Notes under the pieces: generated by a model
Database searches by the model: none
Told to the model about the DNA's origin: nothing
Seen by the model: the letters and a program-made list of their open reading frames with translations, nothing else
In this document: in pieces, positions 41,696-54,289 of the stretch
How positions within the stretch are numbered: the stretch's first letter is position 1
How the letters are laid out: each line of letters starts with the position of its first letter
Source of the DNA: Kalaharituber pfeilii
Lineage: Eukaryota; Ascomycota; Pezizomycetes; Pezizales; Pezizaceae
Assembly (NCBI GenBank): GCA_015179045.1
Contig: WHUZ01000073.1
Span: forward strand, 268,077-332,076
DNA: 64,000 nt
Reading direction: 5' to 3'
Translations under genes and position numbers: made by a program

Positions 41696-41833
41696 ACCGC
41701 AGACTCTGAGAAAGAGCAGGAAACTGAGAAAGCTCCCGCCGCTGACTCCGAGAAAGAGCAGGAAACTGAGGAAGCTCCCGCCGCCGACTCCGAGGAAGAG
41801 CAGGAAACTGAGGAAGCTCCTGCCGCCAACTCT
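41696..41833 (+). repeat. 42-bp coding repeat in the Plavaka transposase N-terminus
   Basis: About 3.3 copies encoding A-D-S-E-K-E-Q-E-T-E-E-A-P-A. The period keeps the frame. Copy 2 (54,533-54,667) has a similar number with different substitutions (KPPTADFE). It forms an acidic, probably disordered linker after the finger. Confidence 0.85.
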
Positions 41834-42328
41834 ACCTAGCTCGAATCCCTCCATACGCAAACTAAAACTTTTCCAGACACCTTTGACGCTGGCAAACCTA
41901 CATCCGAATTTCAGTTTTCACATATCCGTAGTCAACATGCTAATCTTCTGCACCCGTTTGCAAATGTTAATGACTACAAACTTGGCTGTTAGTTTCATCA
42001 AGCTAAGGTTGCAAAAACTCAAGTCAGCACATTTTTTCAGGAAGGTCTAGCGTTGACCATGAGAGTCGGCTTCAAGTCTGGCCACACTTTTCGAGGCATG
42101 ATAGATTCCATGGTAGAAACTCCCCCTTGGCTTGAAGGATATGTGAGATATCCCATCGAAACAAATATCGAATTCTGCATATGTGATATCCTTGACTGCG
42201 TCCAATATCTCATCCGGCAAAGATCATTTGTTGAGTATCTTATATGGGCACCTGTACATGAAAGGGATTATAAAGATTCTCGTGTCTACTCCGAACTTAA
42301 TACTGGAGATTGGTGGTGGGACACTTAG

Positions 42329-42378
42329 GTTTGATACCTATTCTCTGCACCATGGTGCCGACTCTGATGGTCCTCTAG
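42329..42378 (+). other. Predicted 50-bp intron in the Plavaka transposase
   Basis: Begins GTTTGATACC, ends CTCTAG, and joins WWWDT to MTLPAGSTILPI, giving the order expected for the family. The same 50-bp intron lies at 55,158-55,207 in copy 2. The codon before the donor is TAG in both copies; CAG (Gln) is expected. Confidence 0.7.
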
Positions 42379-44653
42379 ATGACTCTACCCGCCGGCTCTA
42401 CGATTCTGCCAATTATTCTTGCATCCGACCAAACACATCTTACCTATTTTTCTGGAGAGAAGAAACTTTGGCCAGTATACATGACACTCAAGAACATTCA
42501 CTCTAGCATACGAAATAAACCCTCCTCTCATGCTTGGATTCCTATAGCACTATTGCCAATTCCGCCTAAGCGGCAATCAGGAAATTCCTAACTATTCCAA
42601 AGCAGCCCAGGAAAACGATACATTTTAGGTTCTCCACAACGTCCTCTGGAAGCTTCTAAGTCCCCTTGCCGACTTCTACAAGGTACCTCCTGACCACTCT
42701 GCTGGTATTGCTATAGAGTGTGCGGATGAAAGAGTGAGAATTTGCTTCCCACTTGTTTGTTCTTGGTTAGCAGACCATGTGGAAAATATCAATATCTATA
42801 CTATTCTACAGAATCGCTGTCCGATCTGCCCCTGCCCAGTGGAAAAGTTTGGAAACTATCAACTTACATCACAACCATATAGAGATCCCCGGAAGTATCG
42901 AAGACTACTCCAACCAGCTGACTATGAAGGTCTTAAAGAAGATGGTGTCAAGCCCATCAATAATACTCTATGGCACCTCCGCAGTGTAAATCCTCCAGAT
43001 CTCGTTCGTGCTGACCTCCTGCACAATATCTACCAAGGCATGCTCAAACATCTCATGGATTGGGTGATATCTTTTCTAGAAGACCTCAAGAGGATTCATA
43101 TTTTCAATAAAATCTTGTCCGCACTCCCCCCGGATCCGGGATTCACCCCTGCAACCAAACGCTATCGAGCTGTAACACAATGGTCAGGAAAAGAGATGCG
43201 GAATTTAAGTCGAGTTCTTTTGGGGGTTTTTGCTGCAACAGTGAGTAGGACCGCCGACTCTCCTAAGCTGGACGCCGCCCAACGTCGTCGAGCCTCTCAG
43301 GCTATCCTTTGCATTCGCTACTTTATGGATTTTTACCTAATTGCTCAATATCGGACTCATACAGATGAAACGGTGAACTATATGCGTCAGTATTTAGAGA
43401 AATTCCATGTATACAAATCAGTCTTCTTGCAATATCGTGCTGGCAAAACTACAGCTGGAGACACACAAACCACAATCCAGGTATTATCATCAGAGCATCG
43501 ATCTGAGGTGGCATCTGCTAAGGAGAAGTTGTCCAAAACTCAAGTTAACCGTTTACAATGCGAAACTCGCTTTGAAAGAGAAATCCTCAGAGTAGAAATG
43601 TTGGAAAAGACCTCCCATTTCAACTTCCCAAAGATGCATCTGATAAGTTACTATGCGGATCAAATCAAGTGATTCGGTCAACTCTTGCAGTATTCCACTG
43701 AAGTTGGGGAGTCTTATCATAAGCCCCTAAAAGACGCCTACCGCCGGAGCAATCATGTCGATGCAACACCCCAAGTACTGAAAACCTATGAACGTGATCA
43801 CGCGTTTGTGATGCGCGAACTTAACCTTGATGCTTAGGCAAAAACAATCAACATCGGCGACGCTTCTCAGGTAATCCACGCGCTGACCACAGGAGTCCCA
43901 GCAAAAATAAGCAACATCGGCGACGTGTCTCAGGTAAATCACGCGCCGACTACAGGAGTCTCAGGCCATGACACCGAACACACCCTCGCAGCATCAAATC
44001 TAGATAGAGTATTTTTCCGGCTACGAGGGCATCAAAATATCAAGTATATCAACAATGTCCAAGATCTCATAGATACCTATGAGATTTCCGATTTGGATAG
44101 TCTTCTACTTTCATTTCTCACTTTTAACTACCCAAACATCCTGGCAAGTCTCGGCACCGACCACTATGGTCTGCTGACCGCCTCTGTGGAATCGTGCTCT
44201 GGTATTAAAATGAGTATACCATCCTATACCGGCGAAGGTTTTGTTGAGCACATACTCCATACCACTGGTTCGCGTCAGTTTCGTGGGAAGGCAGCAAGGG
44301 CGGATTGGGTCTGGGTTCGTTTTGCAGCCAGCAAAGAGGAATCATCTGAGCCCAGTCCTATGAATCTAAATAGACGAATGCCAGTGCGTCTAAACTGAAT
44401 ATTCAAATTTCGTGCTACAGATGCACTGGAAGTTTATCGGCTGGCATATGTCTCGCTACTTGAGAAGGTCGGCGCGGGGCCCACCGAAGCCGGCTTCTTT
44501 AAGGTAAGAGTTCCATCTCGGGCACGGAATGCTGTTGTGCATATTAGGGACATTGGTGGAATGGTACACTTGATTCTGATTCAGAAGGATTTGTGGTATA
44601 TCAATAATCATATAGATTTGGATACTTGGAATGCACTTTATAATAATAAATAG

Positions 44654-45031
44654 TCAATTTTCCTTCGCCGGTAGTAATGAACAATGATATTTAAAGGCGG
44701 AGATTATATGAATATACAGGCTCTATATACAGTCAGTCTACTGCTGACTCCTGTGGTGGGTACTATTTCGTTCACATATTGTCTTGATTTATCTCTCGTA
44801 TTTGTAACACATATGCGCTGTGAGCTGTTGTTATATTTGCCTATAAGGCTGAAGTGATTTAATATTATATTAGGTGCAAACGGGAACCTTGTAGCGCTGG
44901 GTGCTCATGGGTTATACGTCTAGGATGCAGTACAGGTTTTGAGAACGTGCTGGGCGCTGGGGGCGCTCAGGGCGATTGGCGCACCCAGGGCGTGGCCGTT
45001 GTGCCTAGCCGAAAAATTATTTTTGCTGATG
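44654..45031 (+). repeat. Right subterminal region and TIR of Plavaka copy 1
   Basis: Non-coding after the transposase stop. 44,880-45,011 is rich in GGGCGC, GCGCTGGG and CGCCCAGGG-type words that partly mirror the left end (GGCGCCTAGGGCGCATAGG at 30,616-30,634). The terminal 20 bp (45,012-45,031) form the TIR. Subterminal repeats of this kind are usual transposase-binding sites in CACTA-like elements. Confidence 0.7.
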
Positions 45032-45501
45032 AACTGGGAAACTTGAAAGCTTAGAAGAGATAGTGAGCATCATGATAGGGCTTTAGCTATAGTTAGAGTA
45101 GTTCATTAGATAGAGTTGATAGATACAGTTATTATAAATATAACTATAGTGGAGAAATGCAAGTATCCAGATAAAAATCTAATACTTAAGGATACAGTCT
45201 AACCTTACTATACCAGATAAGTAAAAATCTAATACTTTTTATCTACTATGGCAAGGTTCTAGGATAGAATAAAATGCTTCATAAATGTAAAAAAGAGGTA
45301 GCAAAAATATATATAGAAATTATTAAAGTAGGAAATAAATAAGTACAGTAAACATTAACTTGATTAAAATCTATTCAACAAATATTGCTCTTACTGCCTA
45401 GAGAAGGTTGAGCCTTATAAGCTTTTGAAGAGTATCAAATATGTAAGGATTAACTAGAGCTGAAATATGCTACACTGTTATGCTGACTATTTCTTTAAAA
45501 G
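45032..45501. other. Right flank of Plavaka copy 1
   Basis: AT-rich and non-coding. Its first 49 bp (45,032-45,080, AACTGGGAAACTTGAAAGCT onward) recur exactly between Plavaka copy 2 and the telomere (63,776-63,824). Confidence 0.8.
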
Positions 45502-46215
45502 TGTTACGGGTATGAGGGGCTCAGCTCCAGTAGAAGCTAGAAGGTACCGGATATTATGCCTATAGGAGAGTGAATACCACGGGTCGGAGTCGCTATAGAG
45601 GTTTATGTACAGTGGTACTAGAGTTACTATAGAAGTGTGAATACAATGGGTCAGTATGGCTACAGAGGTTTATATAATGGACCGGAAGGGCAGCTACTCA
45701 GTGTAAAGCACGCAGTAGAGTGGAGGGATTTATGGACATATTGAGAGAACAATAGGTCCAGAGTTATAGAGAACTTAGAGAACACTGCTAGTATCTTGAT
45801 TCTTCTAACTATGCTATCACTAGCTAACACTTATATAGACTTTAGCGTAGCCATACATGAATAATTAACAAATGAATAATTGGCTGACAATGCAGTGATT
45901 CCTTATCAATGCCAATACCAGTAGTAATAGGCATATATAACAGAAATATGCAAAAATAGTATGGACATAAGATAATACTATGTACTAGTACATGTACATA
46001 TATATTAGCTTTTAAATAAGGCAAGTGTATTATAGACCCAGAGGTTATACCAAAAATGTTCAACACACACTTCCTTAGCACTACTCTATTCGATAAATAA
46101 ATAAATCTATTGCCAAACCTAACGGATAATCAGTTTGGTCTATCAGTATTAGTCTTATATAATGATTCAGAGTAAGTGTTCCCTAACGTAGGTAAGTCTT
46201 ACCATAGTCATAACA
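45502..46215 (-). repeat. 3' LTR of chromovirus E, degenerate
   Basis: About 714 bp, TGTTACGG to CATAACA. Most CpG sites of the A/B LTR are changed to TpG or CpA. The self-priming word is reduced to ACACTGCT at 45,782-45,789. Confidence 0.85.
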
Positions 46216-46499
46216 TTACCCTCCATTCTAGAGCACTCGTCTTAAGTGACAATTACCAAAAAGCTGAGAACTAACTGTGACTGTGAGCAATATAATTGGA
46301 CCCAAAAGAGTTAAAAAAGGCTACTGATGTATCGGCGTACCTTATACAAAAGGTCCCATATAGATTTTTAATCATTTGTGGCCGACGGTAAGATTGGTAT
46401 ATCTTCAAATACTCATTCGTCATCAGTGACCTATTAAAAACCTTAATAAAAATCAAAACTCTATGGGAAAAATCTCTTTATAAGAAAAAGGTACTCACA

Positions 46500-49130
46500 T
46501 TAAAAAATTATCCGAGTAGCTTAGCCATAGCCATTAGTGCCTTATTGAACTATAAGGTCTTGAGGCTTTCTCGCATACTGGTCATGGAACTCTCTGACAG
46601 ATTCAAGGGATCTTTGCAAGTTCCTAATTGGTTCCCAAGTATCTTTGTCTTCACCATATCCTTGCCATTGGAGTCAGTACTTTACTATGCTATTGATTTG
46701 TTTTGAATCAACCACATAGTTGACTTTGAAGAAAAATTCATTGTCATCGTCGATTTCCATTTCCTGAGGTTTAAGTTGTTCTCGGAAGGGCTTTAGAAGT
46801 AATGTGTAGATGACTTTATAAAGTCGCATACCTTACAGCAAAGTCACCTCATATGCATGGTTATTGACAACTCTTGAGATAGGGTAGGGACCAATGTATT
46901 TATTAATCAAGATTCGATTATTTCCTGAAATAACCTTTAAGTTCCTTCGATCAATAAGAACCTTGTTTTCTACTTAGAATTTCCTTGCTTTATCAAGGAA
47001 GAGGTTCGACTATCTATTGTTTATCTTCTTTAGAGTGTCGGCAATGTGGTTATGTACTGTAGTCATCCTGTCTAGCCAGTCTTCAGCTGCTAGAGAGGTG
47101 TAGGTATTGTCATACGAGAGGTGAATAACTTTAGAGTCAAATCCATATAAAGAGTAAAAAGAACTATAGCTATTAGTTAAGGCAGCAGTAGAATTGTAAG
47201 TGAACTCAGCTAGTGGTAGCCAAGTTACCCATCGGCTCTGTCAGTTATGGCAGTCGATGCAAAGATACTGTTTGAGAGTCTGTATTACTTGTTTTAGAGA
47301 GTCTATTAGTCTGGGAGTGAGGAGTAGTACTAAGTCAGAGTCTTACGTCAAGTTTCAAGATTATTTCTTTACAGAGGGCTGAGGCAAATTGTGGTATATG
47401 GTCAGAGGTAATATGTAAAGGTAAACCATATTACCAAAAGATATCATTGATGAAAGCGTTGGCGATATTTCATATTGTCCAAGTCTTTCTCGCCGGTATA
47501 TAGTATTGCATTTTGGTGAGCCAGTCTGTGATAATTGAAATAGCGTTAAAGCTCTTGGATTCTGGTAGTTCTCCAACGAAGTCCATAGCTATCTCCTCCC
47601 AAAGCTTCGTACCAGTAGGCACTGGCATAAGTCTAGTTTGCCTCAGATGTCGGTCAGCTTTAGCCTTATGGTAGGCTGTACAACTGGTAACATAATCGGC
47701 CACTTGGTCTTTCCAGCCGTCTTAGTAGAAGTTTCGGGATAGGAGTTCCTATATTCGATATACACCACAGTGTCAAGACACACTACTGTCATAGTATTAT
47801 CAATCTCCTAATACTTCTAGTCAATAATATTTGGGTACTATATCGGACCCATCATTGTTCCTTGCTTATTCATCATAGTTGACACTCGGAATATCAGTCC
47901 ACGCATCCTACACTTTACCTACTTCTTCGTCAACTAGCATTACCTATCTTTAAATAGTTGTTCGATGCTATTAGAGGTGGTATTACTAGTTCATTGTGAG
48001 AGGGCATTGGCTTTGCTATTAGGCTGACATAATTAAATTTGGAAAGTTTCTAGCTCCAGTTGGATTGCTGGCTATTGAGAGATTGTTTGGTAATGAGGTA
48101 TTATAGTATATGGTGGTCAATAAGGATAGTGAACTTAATTCCTAATAGCTATTTCTTGTATAGGCAATCGAAGATTCCGAGCAGTTCATTATCGTAGATA
48201 AAGTAGTTTTGTTCAGCAGAGGTCAGTATTCGGGAGTGGTAATCATATGGATGAAGGATCATAGTTTCAGTAATATCATTCTAAGGCTTAAGACGATAGC
48301 GAGTACCTGGTCTGAGTAGTCAGTTTCACAATTGTAGGCAGGAATCGATTGAACTATTATAGTATAAAGTACTTATGAATTTGTCTTTCTATAAAAGCAG
48401 CTTGCTACTCTACACACCTTAAATAAAGGGTATGTTTCTAGTCAAGGCTTGTAATTGGTCGGGTTGTAGTAGAGTAATTCAGAATAAATCAGCAGTAGTA
48501 GTTAGCAATGAGTTAGCAGTAGTAGTTGTGAATAAATCGGCAGTAATAATTGAGAAAGAATTGGTAGTAGTAGTTTACCAAGCCTAGAGAGGCTTGCAAC
48601 TCTTTCTTCTTTGGCTGTGGTCAGTTATGGATGGTAGAGAGTTTACCTAGGTCCATTTTAACCTCGAGGCTATTAATAAAATAACCAAAGAACATGGTTT
48701 CGTATACATGACACTCATACTTAGCCAGCGTAACTGCGAGCCCATATTTACTTAACTTTAGTGAGTACTTCTTCTACTTATCCTTTAATAGTCTTGTTTG
48801 GTTTTGCCTTTATAGATTAAGATATTATTCTAGTACTAAACAACTCTATCGATGCTGGTGAGAATCTCATCCATCATTTCCTAGAAGGAAGCGGATATGC
48901 TAATGAGTCCAAAAAGTATAACTGTATACTTTGAATAGGCCTTTGGATATGTTTAATAGCCATCTTTCATTTGTCGCTACCTCAGGCCTCTTGAGAAGTT
49001 CCAACATTAAGGGCAAAGAGTGTTTGTTCAGATTGGTGACTCTGTTTAGTGCCCTATAGTCAATGCATGGTTGGAAGGACCTATCTTTCTTCCAAAAAAA
49101 AAAAAAAATTAGTGAAGCTGCTTTTTGACC
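46500..49130 (-). pseudogene. Pol remnants of chromovirus E, including the integrase C-terminus lost in B and D
   Basis: Minus-strand reading shows a chromodomain (YGEDKDTWEPIRNLQRSLES, 46,590-46,660), an integrase C-terminal domain (VLIDRRNLKVISGNNRILIN and KYIGPYPISRVV, about 46,850-46,985), an integrase core at 47,470-47,703 (AMDFVGELPESKSFNAISII), RNase H remnants (47,960-48,230) and RT pieces to 49,130 with an A run of about 15 near 49,095. It has many stops. It is the most complete guide to the family's pol order. Confidence 0.7.
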
Positions 49131-49377
49131 TTAATCTTTATATCTTTCCTATTAGTAGGTGTTCAACAATATACCTCTAAATGGTTGTATCTTCTTTCTA
49201 GGTATACTGAACTATGAGAAGGCTTCGCATTTGCATTCTCAGAGGGATTTTATGGTTCCAACTTCAGTGAGAGAGTAAACGACATCAGGAAAAATAATTT
49301 TTTCTGCCTGTGTGCAACTGGTGCCCAGGGTGCATAGGACGCTCCTGACGTAAACTCATGCCCTCGGCACGCCTCAT

Positions 49378-50989
49378 TTAAGCCAAACGTTCTAGGCGTT
49401 GTTTAAGTTGACTCTTCTTTCCGGGCGCGGCTCCATGCACAACTGCCTTCTCAATGTCAACACACCTACAGTTGGGGCCGGCACTCCAACTGCTTGCTCT
49501 ATCTTCACCTGTGGTGAAGCTACCATCCGCATCGGCATCACCAACATAACGCCATACTACGACTTCATCTACAACAAGTCTGTCTCTAGGATTTTGCCCA
49601 CAACTAGGTTCCAGCTGAGGCTGCATCTTACAATGGGAACCATCACTGATGCTACATCTGCAACAAGGCTTGTACCCCTCGCTCTGTTCAGAATATTCTC
49701 GCTCTTATAGCCTGTGTTCACAATGGGTTTGGTCTTGGAGGATACATGCACAACGTCAGGTACTTAACCCACAGTGTTTGTAATACTGAATGTTTTCTGA
49801 AGCTTCATTGTGAAAGGAAAATATTCACAGAATCACGCAAGGAATACGGCGAGATTTTCGTTCAGCGATAAAACTCTGCCGCCGACCACCAGGGTCAGCG
49901 GCAGAATTATGTGTATATTTGTAGAGAATCCTGAGGTGTAGGAGACCAAAGCATGATCTATAGACAGCGAAATATGACAATCAAGACAGTGGAAATTTCT
50001 GAACCTCAAAAGAAAAACATGTAACTACATGACAAAGATATAAACTGATAACGTATGAAAGACAGTGGGCAAAAATGACCTAATGGAATACTGCGCAACA
50101 TATTCAAGCTCCTCAAAATACCTTAACATCCAAAACTATCCACAGCGGCATGCGATAAGTGAAATAAAAAAAAACAATAAAAAATAAAAGCTATCCACAC
50201 TATGACTCCTCCGACGGTATTTCCTCTGGCGTATTCTCCTCAGAAGTGGAATCGTTCAAACCTGGAATAATTCCTGGAGTTTTGCTTTGAGAAATATCCT
50301 CTAGTTCCTAACGGTCGGCCTGCTGACGTCTCGTAGTAACTTCCAAGCTCCTGCAGCCAGAGCTGACGCTTGTATTACGCTCCAAATCGGTAGCAAAATC
50401 ACTGAGGTCTCTAATATCAAGAGGGACCTCACTTTTATTACTTACACCAATAAGCACGCTATTCAACTTTTCTCTGATGTCTGCTTTGAGGGCAGTAAGA
50501 ATCTTCTCTTGAATGTCCTGTAGGTGCTTTCTCTACGTGCCGAGCAGCCGACGAAAAACTTCTAGAACGTTGTAAGTCAATATATATGGTCGGTGCGGGT
50601 ACTATACATACTAATGTTGTTCGCATACTTGAACGGTGGGGGTTCTATACATTTACTTATCTAGTATGCTTTAAGACTATGTTATAAACTGGCACATACT
50701 AGACATACGAATATCTCATTGATATCTTCCAAAAACTCAGGCTCCTTTTGACCCTACTTCCTTGGGCCTAAGAAGTAGTTTTGCCAAATCACGTCAGTGA
50801 TTTGCTCAGCTCTGAAGAGGTTAACGCACGCCTGTTGATCAAAGTAAGCAGTGCACCTACTGTCAAGAGTTGTATAAGGCTTACCTCTCGCTTGGAACTT
50901 TGACAGGTGAACCGGTCTCTTTCAAGAAGGTTTTCAACTTCCTGGGCAAGCTCTTCCTCTCCAAGAAGGTTGAGGTTATAAAGATGCAA
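49378..50989 (-). pseudogene. Accessory coding of Plavaka copy 2, minus strand, C-terminal part
   Basis: Parallel to 30,680-32,290 of copy 1. A conserved 82-residue frame lies at 49,378-49,626. HLYNLNLLGEEELAQEVENL, then ERDRFTCQSSKREVSLIQLL and ASTSSELSKSL-like residues lie at 50,789-50,989. A GTAAGC next to SSKRE could be an intron donor. I do not recognise a domain; conservation between copies is the main support. The short A-tailed insertion (50,145-50,186) lies here too. Confidence 0.35.
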
Positions 50990-51439
50990 AATATTTGTTC
51001 TGCTCGCATAGACTAGATGCGAACGGTTACATGACAGGATGCTCTTTAACTGGTCCTGGTGGTCAGTCTGGGGACTCTGACAGGTAGCGTGTCCTTACAT
51101 GACTCTCAGCCCTTTTACAACGAGGAGCATGCAACTGAAGGTCTTCCTGTACCTGGACCCATATGGTTTCAATCACCTGTAAGGTTTCCAGACTGGTAGG
51201 GAGAGGGTTTTCGAATAAGATATGAATTGCGAGCTTTTCGGCTGCCTGTTCGGCAATTGCACGAAGAAGCGTACCCAGGGTGCTAACTGCTCAGGAGCCA
51301 TTAGCAGCTACAGTGGTGATTGTCGATGTCTGGCTAATGGAATCGTCTGGAATAACAGTGTCCTCTGAGTCCAATATTACCTCGGAGCGAGGTCTGCCTG
51401 GACCTCTACGCTTGCCACTTGGAGTGTCCTGTATAGGCA

Positions 51440-51917
51440 AGTACGTCAGTTAAAACGAACACCTTGGCTCGAGGGGGCTTACACTGGCAGGGCCTTTTAG
51501 GACTACACAAGCCGACTCTGAGCGACCCAAAGCCGATGCCGCTCATGAACATGAGTTTTGAGAGGCAACTATCTGCACGGGGGGGGACAGGTAGTTTTCT
51601 TCATCCTCAAGTGGATCTTCTGCGAGTTCAACAGGGTCAACAAGGTCGTTAATTGGAATCTTAGTTACTGCTCGCTGTGATCTCAATTTGTTCCGAGGCA
51701 TTGTAGTTAGTGTAGGCAAGTATTCTCCACTGAGGTAATATAGTCCACTGAGGGCGGGAAGCGTGAGGTCGCAACAGAGAGAATAAGGGTCGGCGAGGAG
51801 ACAAGAACGGGGGAATGGATTTAGTTGAGAGAAATACGTATTGAAAGAACAAAGAAATTTCTTTGTTCTTTCAACAGTGAAGGAAGCTCCTATGTAGCCA
51901 TCCCTGGCGACTGCCAT
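51440..51917 (-). pseudogene. N-terminal exon of the Plavaka copy 2 accessory gene
   Basis: The likely start ATG is at 51,699-51,701: MPRNKLRSQRAVTKIPINDL, then VELAEDPLEDEENYLSPP. Copy 1 has the same start at 33,000-33,002. The open frame continues upstream to 51,917, across the palindrome (51,841-51,874), but I prefer the internal ATG because in copy 1 chromovirus B interrupts the upstream stretch and the palindrome suggests non-coding DNA. Confidence 0.4.
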
Positions 51918-52331
51918 GCCACACGCTAGAAATTAATCAGAAGAAATTGCTCTCCTGGCACTGACGATTGAGGGCTGCTCACCTGAAAACTACCACTTTT
52001 CAACGCCCATGTATCTCTATGAGTTTTGATCTAATTTTCATTTTGAAAACAGGAATCGATTCGGCATACTAATTTACTTGGGCATGTTAGGACAAGGTTG
52101 ATCCCATTGAGTTGTGATATACGTGGTTAGAGAGTACCCTATTCCAGTGCTGACGCTTTGGATATAAAAATGGGGAAGGTGGGAGGATATTGACGAGAAG
52201 AAGTGGACAGCAGAGCAGGAGAAGAGGGAGGCGGTGGATGTGCTGGAAGAGTTTTTTGTTTCATTGAAGGTGTAGGGGGAAGGGGCGATTTTTTGTTTGT
52301 TCGAAGGTGGCGGTGGAGGAAAGTTGTAGTT

Positions 52332-52502
52332 ATTCTAGTGCCTCGCGGAGGTGGGGCGGGGAGGGGTTAAGTTTTCCGTTTGTAGAGATGGCGGCGGAGG
52401 GATAGTTAGGTAAGCCTGCCTCCGGGCTTTGAGAGTTTAGACTCAGGGGCCCTGCCTTGGCGAACAGCTGCATGCGGGGTTACGTGATATAAAAAAAAAA
52501 AA
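52332..52502 (+). mobile_element. SINE-like A-tailed element in Plavaka copy 2
   Basis: Same position and sequence as 39,494-39,664 with a few substitutions; A run at 52,490-52,502. It was inherited from the common ancestor of both copies. Confidence 0.65.
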
Positions 52503-52699
52503 TGCCGACGCTTACTCATAAAAAAACGTTAAAATCTATAGTATCCATGCATTTTTCGCCACTGTACAATGCGCTAAAAGACTGCTAAATCCGCTTAATC
52601 GACTGATAACACCATTAAACAAAACAAGAAAAAAATACAAAGATAAGTCTGCCAAAACAGATGGAAGTTAACTACAAGCGGAAGGTACAGATGCGTGAA

Positions 52700-53370
52700 T
52701 CCACTGGCCGACTATAAGAAGAACCACTTGTCTGCGCGGTTCAAGTAGCGGATGTGCTTCCGCATATCTCTTATCCTTTGTTTGAATCCCTCTTCTTTAT
52801 ATGGCATGTGTCACTTAGATGCCTTAATCCTCGCTTGCATGGCCTTATCTGAATCATCCGCCAGGTCATCATAGTAGGTTGGGGGGGCGATCGAGAAGTC
52901 GTTGCCAAGCTGGACCCCCTGCTGATGTCTTACTTCTTATATTATTAGCCTCCATATACTCTTTTAGTTCAGTGCGAAAGGCTACATAGAACGTATCAGT
53001 AGCTCCGGTCCATCCTAGGATGGGTTTAGTTAGAGAGGAGTGGGCATGGCATGATAATGTAATAGTCGGCAGGGTACTATTGATAGTGGGCGCAGATCCG
53101 CAAGCTAACCGGCAATGCATTTCGGCAATGAAAACTCAAAGGGAAAAAAAACTTAAGCAGAGAAACACTCACAAATTGCTGAAAACGGTAATATTGAACG
53201 CACTACTGAAAATGGTAATATTGAATGTGCTTTGAGTCTGTATGCTGGTCTGAAATTGAAGTTGATGTTATAGGAGTCTAAGGTGGATTTGGCACTATAT
53301 ATATACTCGTGAAGTCTCTTTTACAAGCAGGATAACCACTTTCTTTCGAAAGGGCCATCATCTTGGGGAA
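52700..53370 (-). pseudogene. Second accessory gene of Plavaka copy 2
   Basis: Parallel to 39,870-40,523. Exon 2 at 52,869-53,010 encodes GWTGATDTFYVAFRTELKEY, then EANNIRSKTSAGGPAWQ. The downstream reading continues in another frame (SIAPPTYYDDLADDSDKAMQ). The upstream exon has lost its clean ATG frame. Confidence 0.35.
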
Positions 53371-54289
53371 ACATGAGGAACAGAATAGTCTCTATTCGAT
53401 GACTGATGTGGGAGTCATAGTATATACTAGAGCTTCATACTCAAAACTTCTACTCGATGGCTATAATGCGTCTAACGGGACCTTGAAAGATCTGGAGTGT
53501 TCGAAGTCTGTACCAGAGTCCCCAAGCGGAGTCGCAATATCGGCGCTCGAAGTATGGGGATCTCGTTGCAATCCTCGGTGCAATTCTCGAACTCTCTATG
53601 AGTTTCTTTGTTTATTTCTCCTAACGAAATAAATTTGTTTCACTAGGTTTTTAGTGGTTTCCAATTACTACGTTTGGAACTATCTACTTAATCACGTATC
53701 TATACTAGTGTTAAGTTAGGGGACTAACTCAAATAACTCAACACTAGTAAGGCAGGGTCTTGCCGACCCCTGTTGTGTGATTGAGACTGTATGCGACGGT
53801 TGTGTGAGGTGGTAGTGTGTGAAGTGTATGTAATTTCCGTGTTAACTAACAAAATCACAGCCGGTCACAGTCGTGCAACTGGTAGGATGCGAGTCTAAGA
53901 AGTGGGGGTGTTCTGCCTACCCAGTAGGTAGCCCGAGCATGGCCCAGGTTCTGAGTTTGGACCATAGGGTGACTGGCTACTTCTATTTTTTGTATCAGAA
54001 AAGTATCATTTTTCGTAGTACTTGGTTGGCACCGTTATTTATGGTTAGACTGCCTAGAAACACTAATGCAAGTAGGATGGTGTCTTGCTGGCCCAAGGCC
54101 TTTATTGCTTTCAAGGGGTTTGTCTGAGCCTTGCTCCGGCCACTTTTGTCTACTTTGCTTTATTCTCACACCCAGAATTGCACTTTATTTCTCTTTCTTT
54201 TCTGTCCAAATGTGGTCATTATTCGAAAGGTGAACAATCTTATTATCCAAATTTTCACCAAACTGACCACCGACCGTCTGTATCATCAT

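Larger units (their letters stand above)
41461..44653 (+). pseudogene. Plavaka transposase, copy 1
   Basis: Order of parts: a C2H2-type finger C-x2-C-x12-H-x4-H (41,471-41,536) crossed by two stops; a 14-residue acidic repeat (41,696-41,833); the body with SRVYSELNTGDWWWDT, ending at a 50-bp GT-AG intron (42,329-42,378); LPAGSTILPIILASDQTHLT; a one-base insertion near 42,585; then a 312-residue frame (42,734-43,672) with CPICPCPVEKFGN, DLLHNIYQGMLKHLMDW and FPKMHLISYYADQIK. After a stop, YRRSNHVDATPQVLKTYERD, DWVWVRFAAS and YRLAYVSLL ... GGMVHLILIQKDLWYINN follow, to TAG at 44,651. This matches the Plavaka family of CACTA-like transposases. At least five lesions make it inactive. Confidence 0.82.
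30585..45031 (+). mobile_element. Plavaka transposon copy 1, about 8.6 kb plus nested chromovirus B
   Basis: The ends share a 20-bp inverted repeat: CATCAGGAAAAATAATTTTT at 30,585-30,604 and the complement of CATCAGCAAAAATAATTTTT at 45,012-45,031. GC-rich GGGCGC/GGCGCC-type subterminal repeats lie inside both ends, as in CACTA-like elements. It carries a plus-strand Plavaka transposase remnant in the right part and minus-strand accessory coding in the left part. Chromovirus B (33,048-38,903) interrupts it. Copy 2 aligns throughout. The immediate flanks (CAA and AAC) give no clear target duplication. Confidence 0.85.
45502..49282 (-). mobile_element. Chromovirus E, decayed, cut off by Plavaka copy 2
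   Basis: Minus-strand member of the A/B/D family. 3' LTR at 45,502-46,215, polypurine remnant at 46,216-46,230, then chromodomain, integrase, RNase H and RT leftovers up to 49,282, where the Plavaka TIR begins within the pro-RT spacer. The missing gag half and 5' LTR are not found beyond Plavaka copy 2; the telomere lies there. Strongly C-to-T mutated. Confidence 0.85.
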
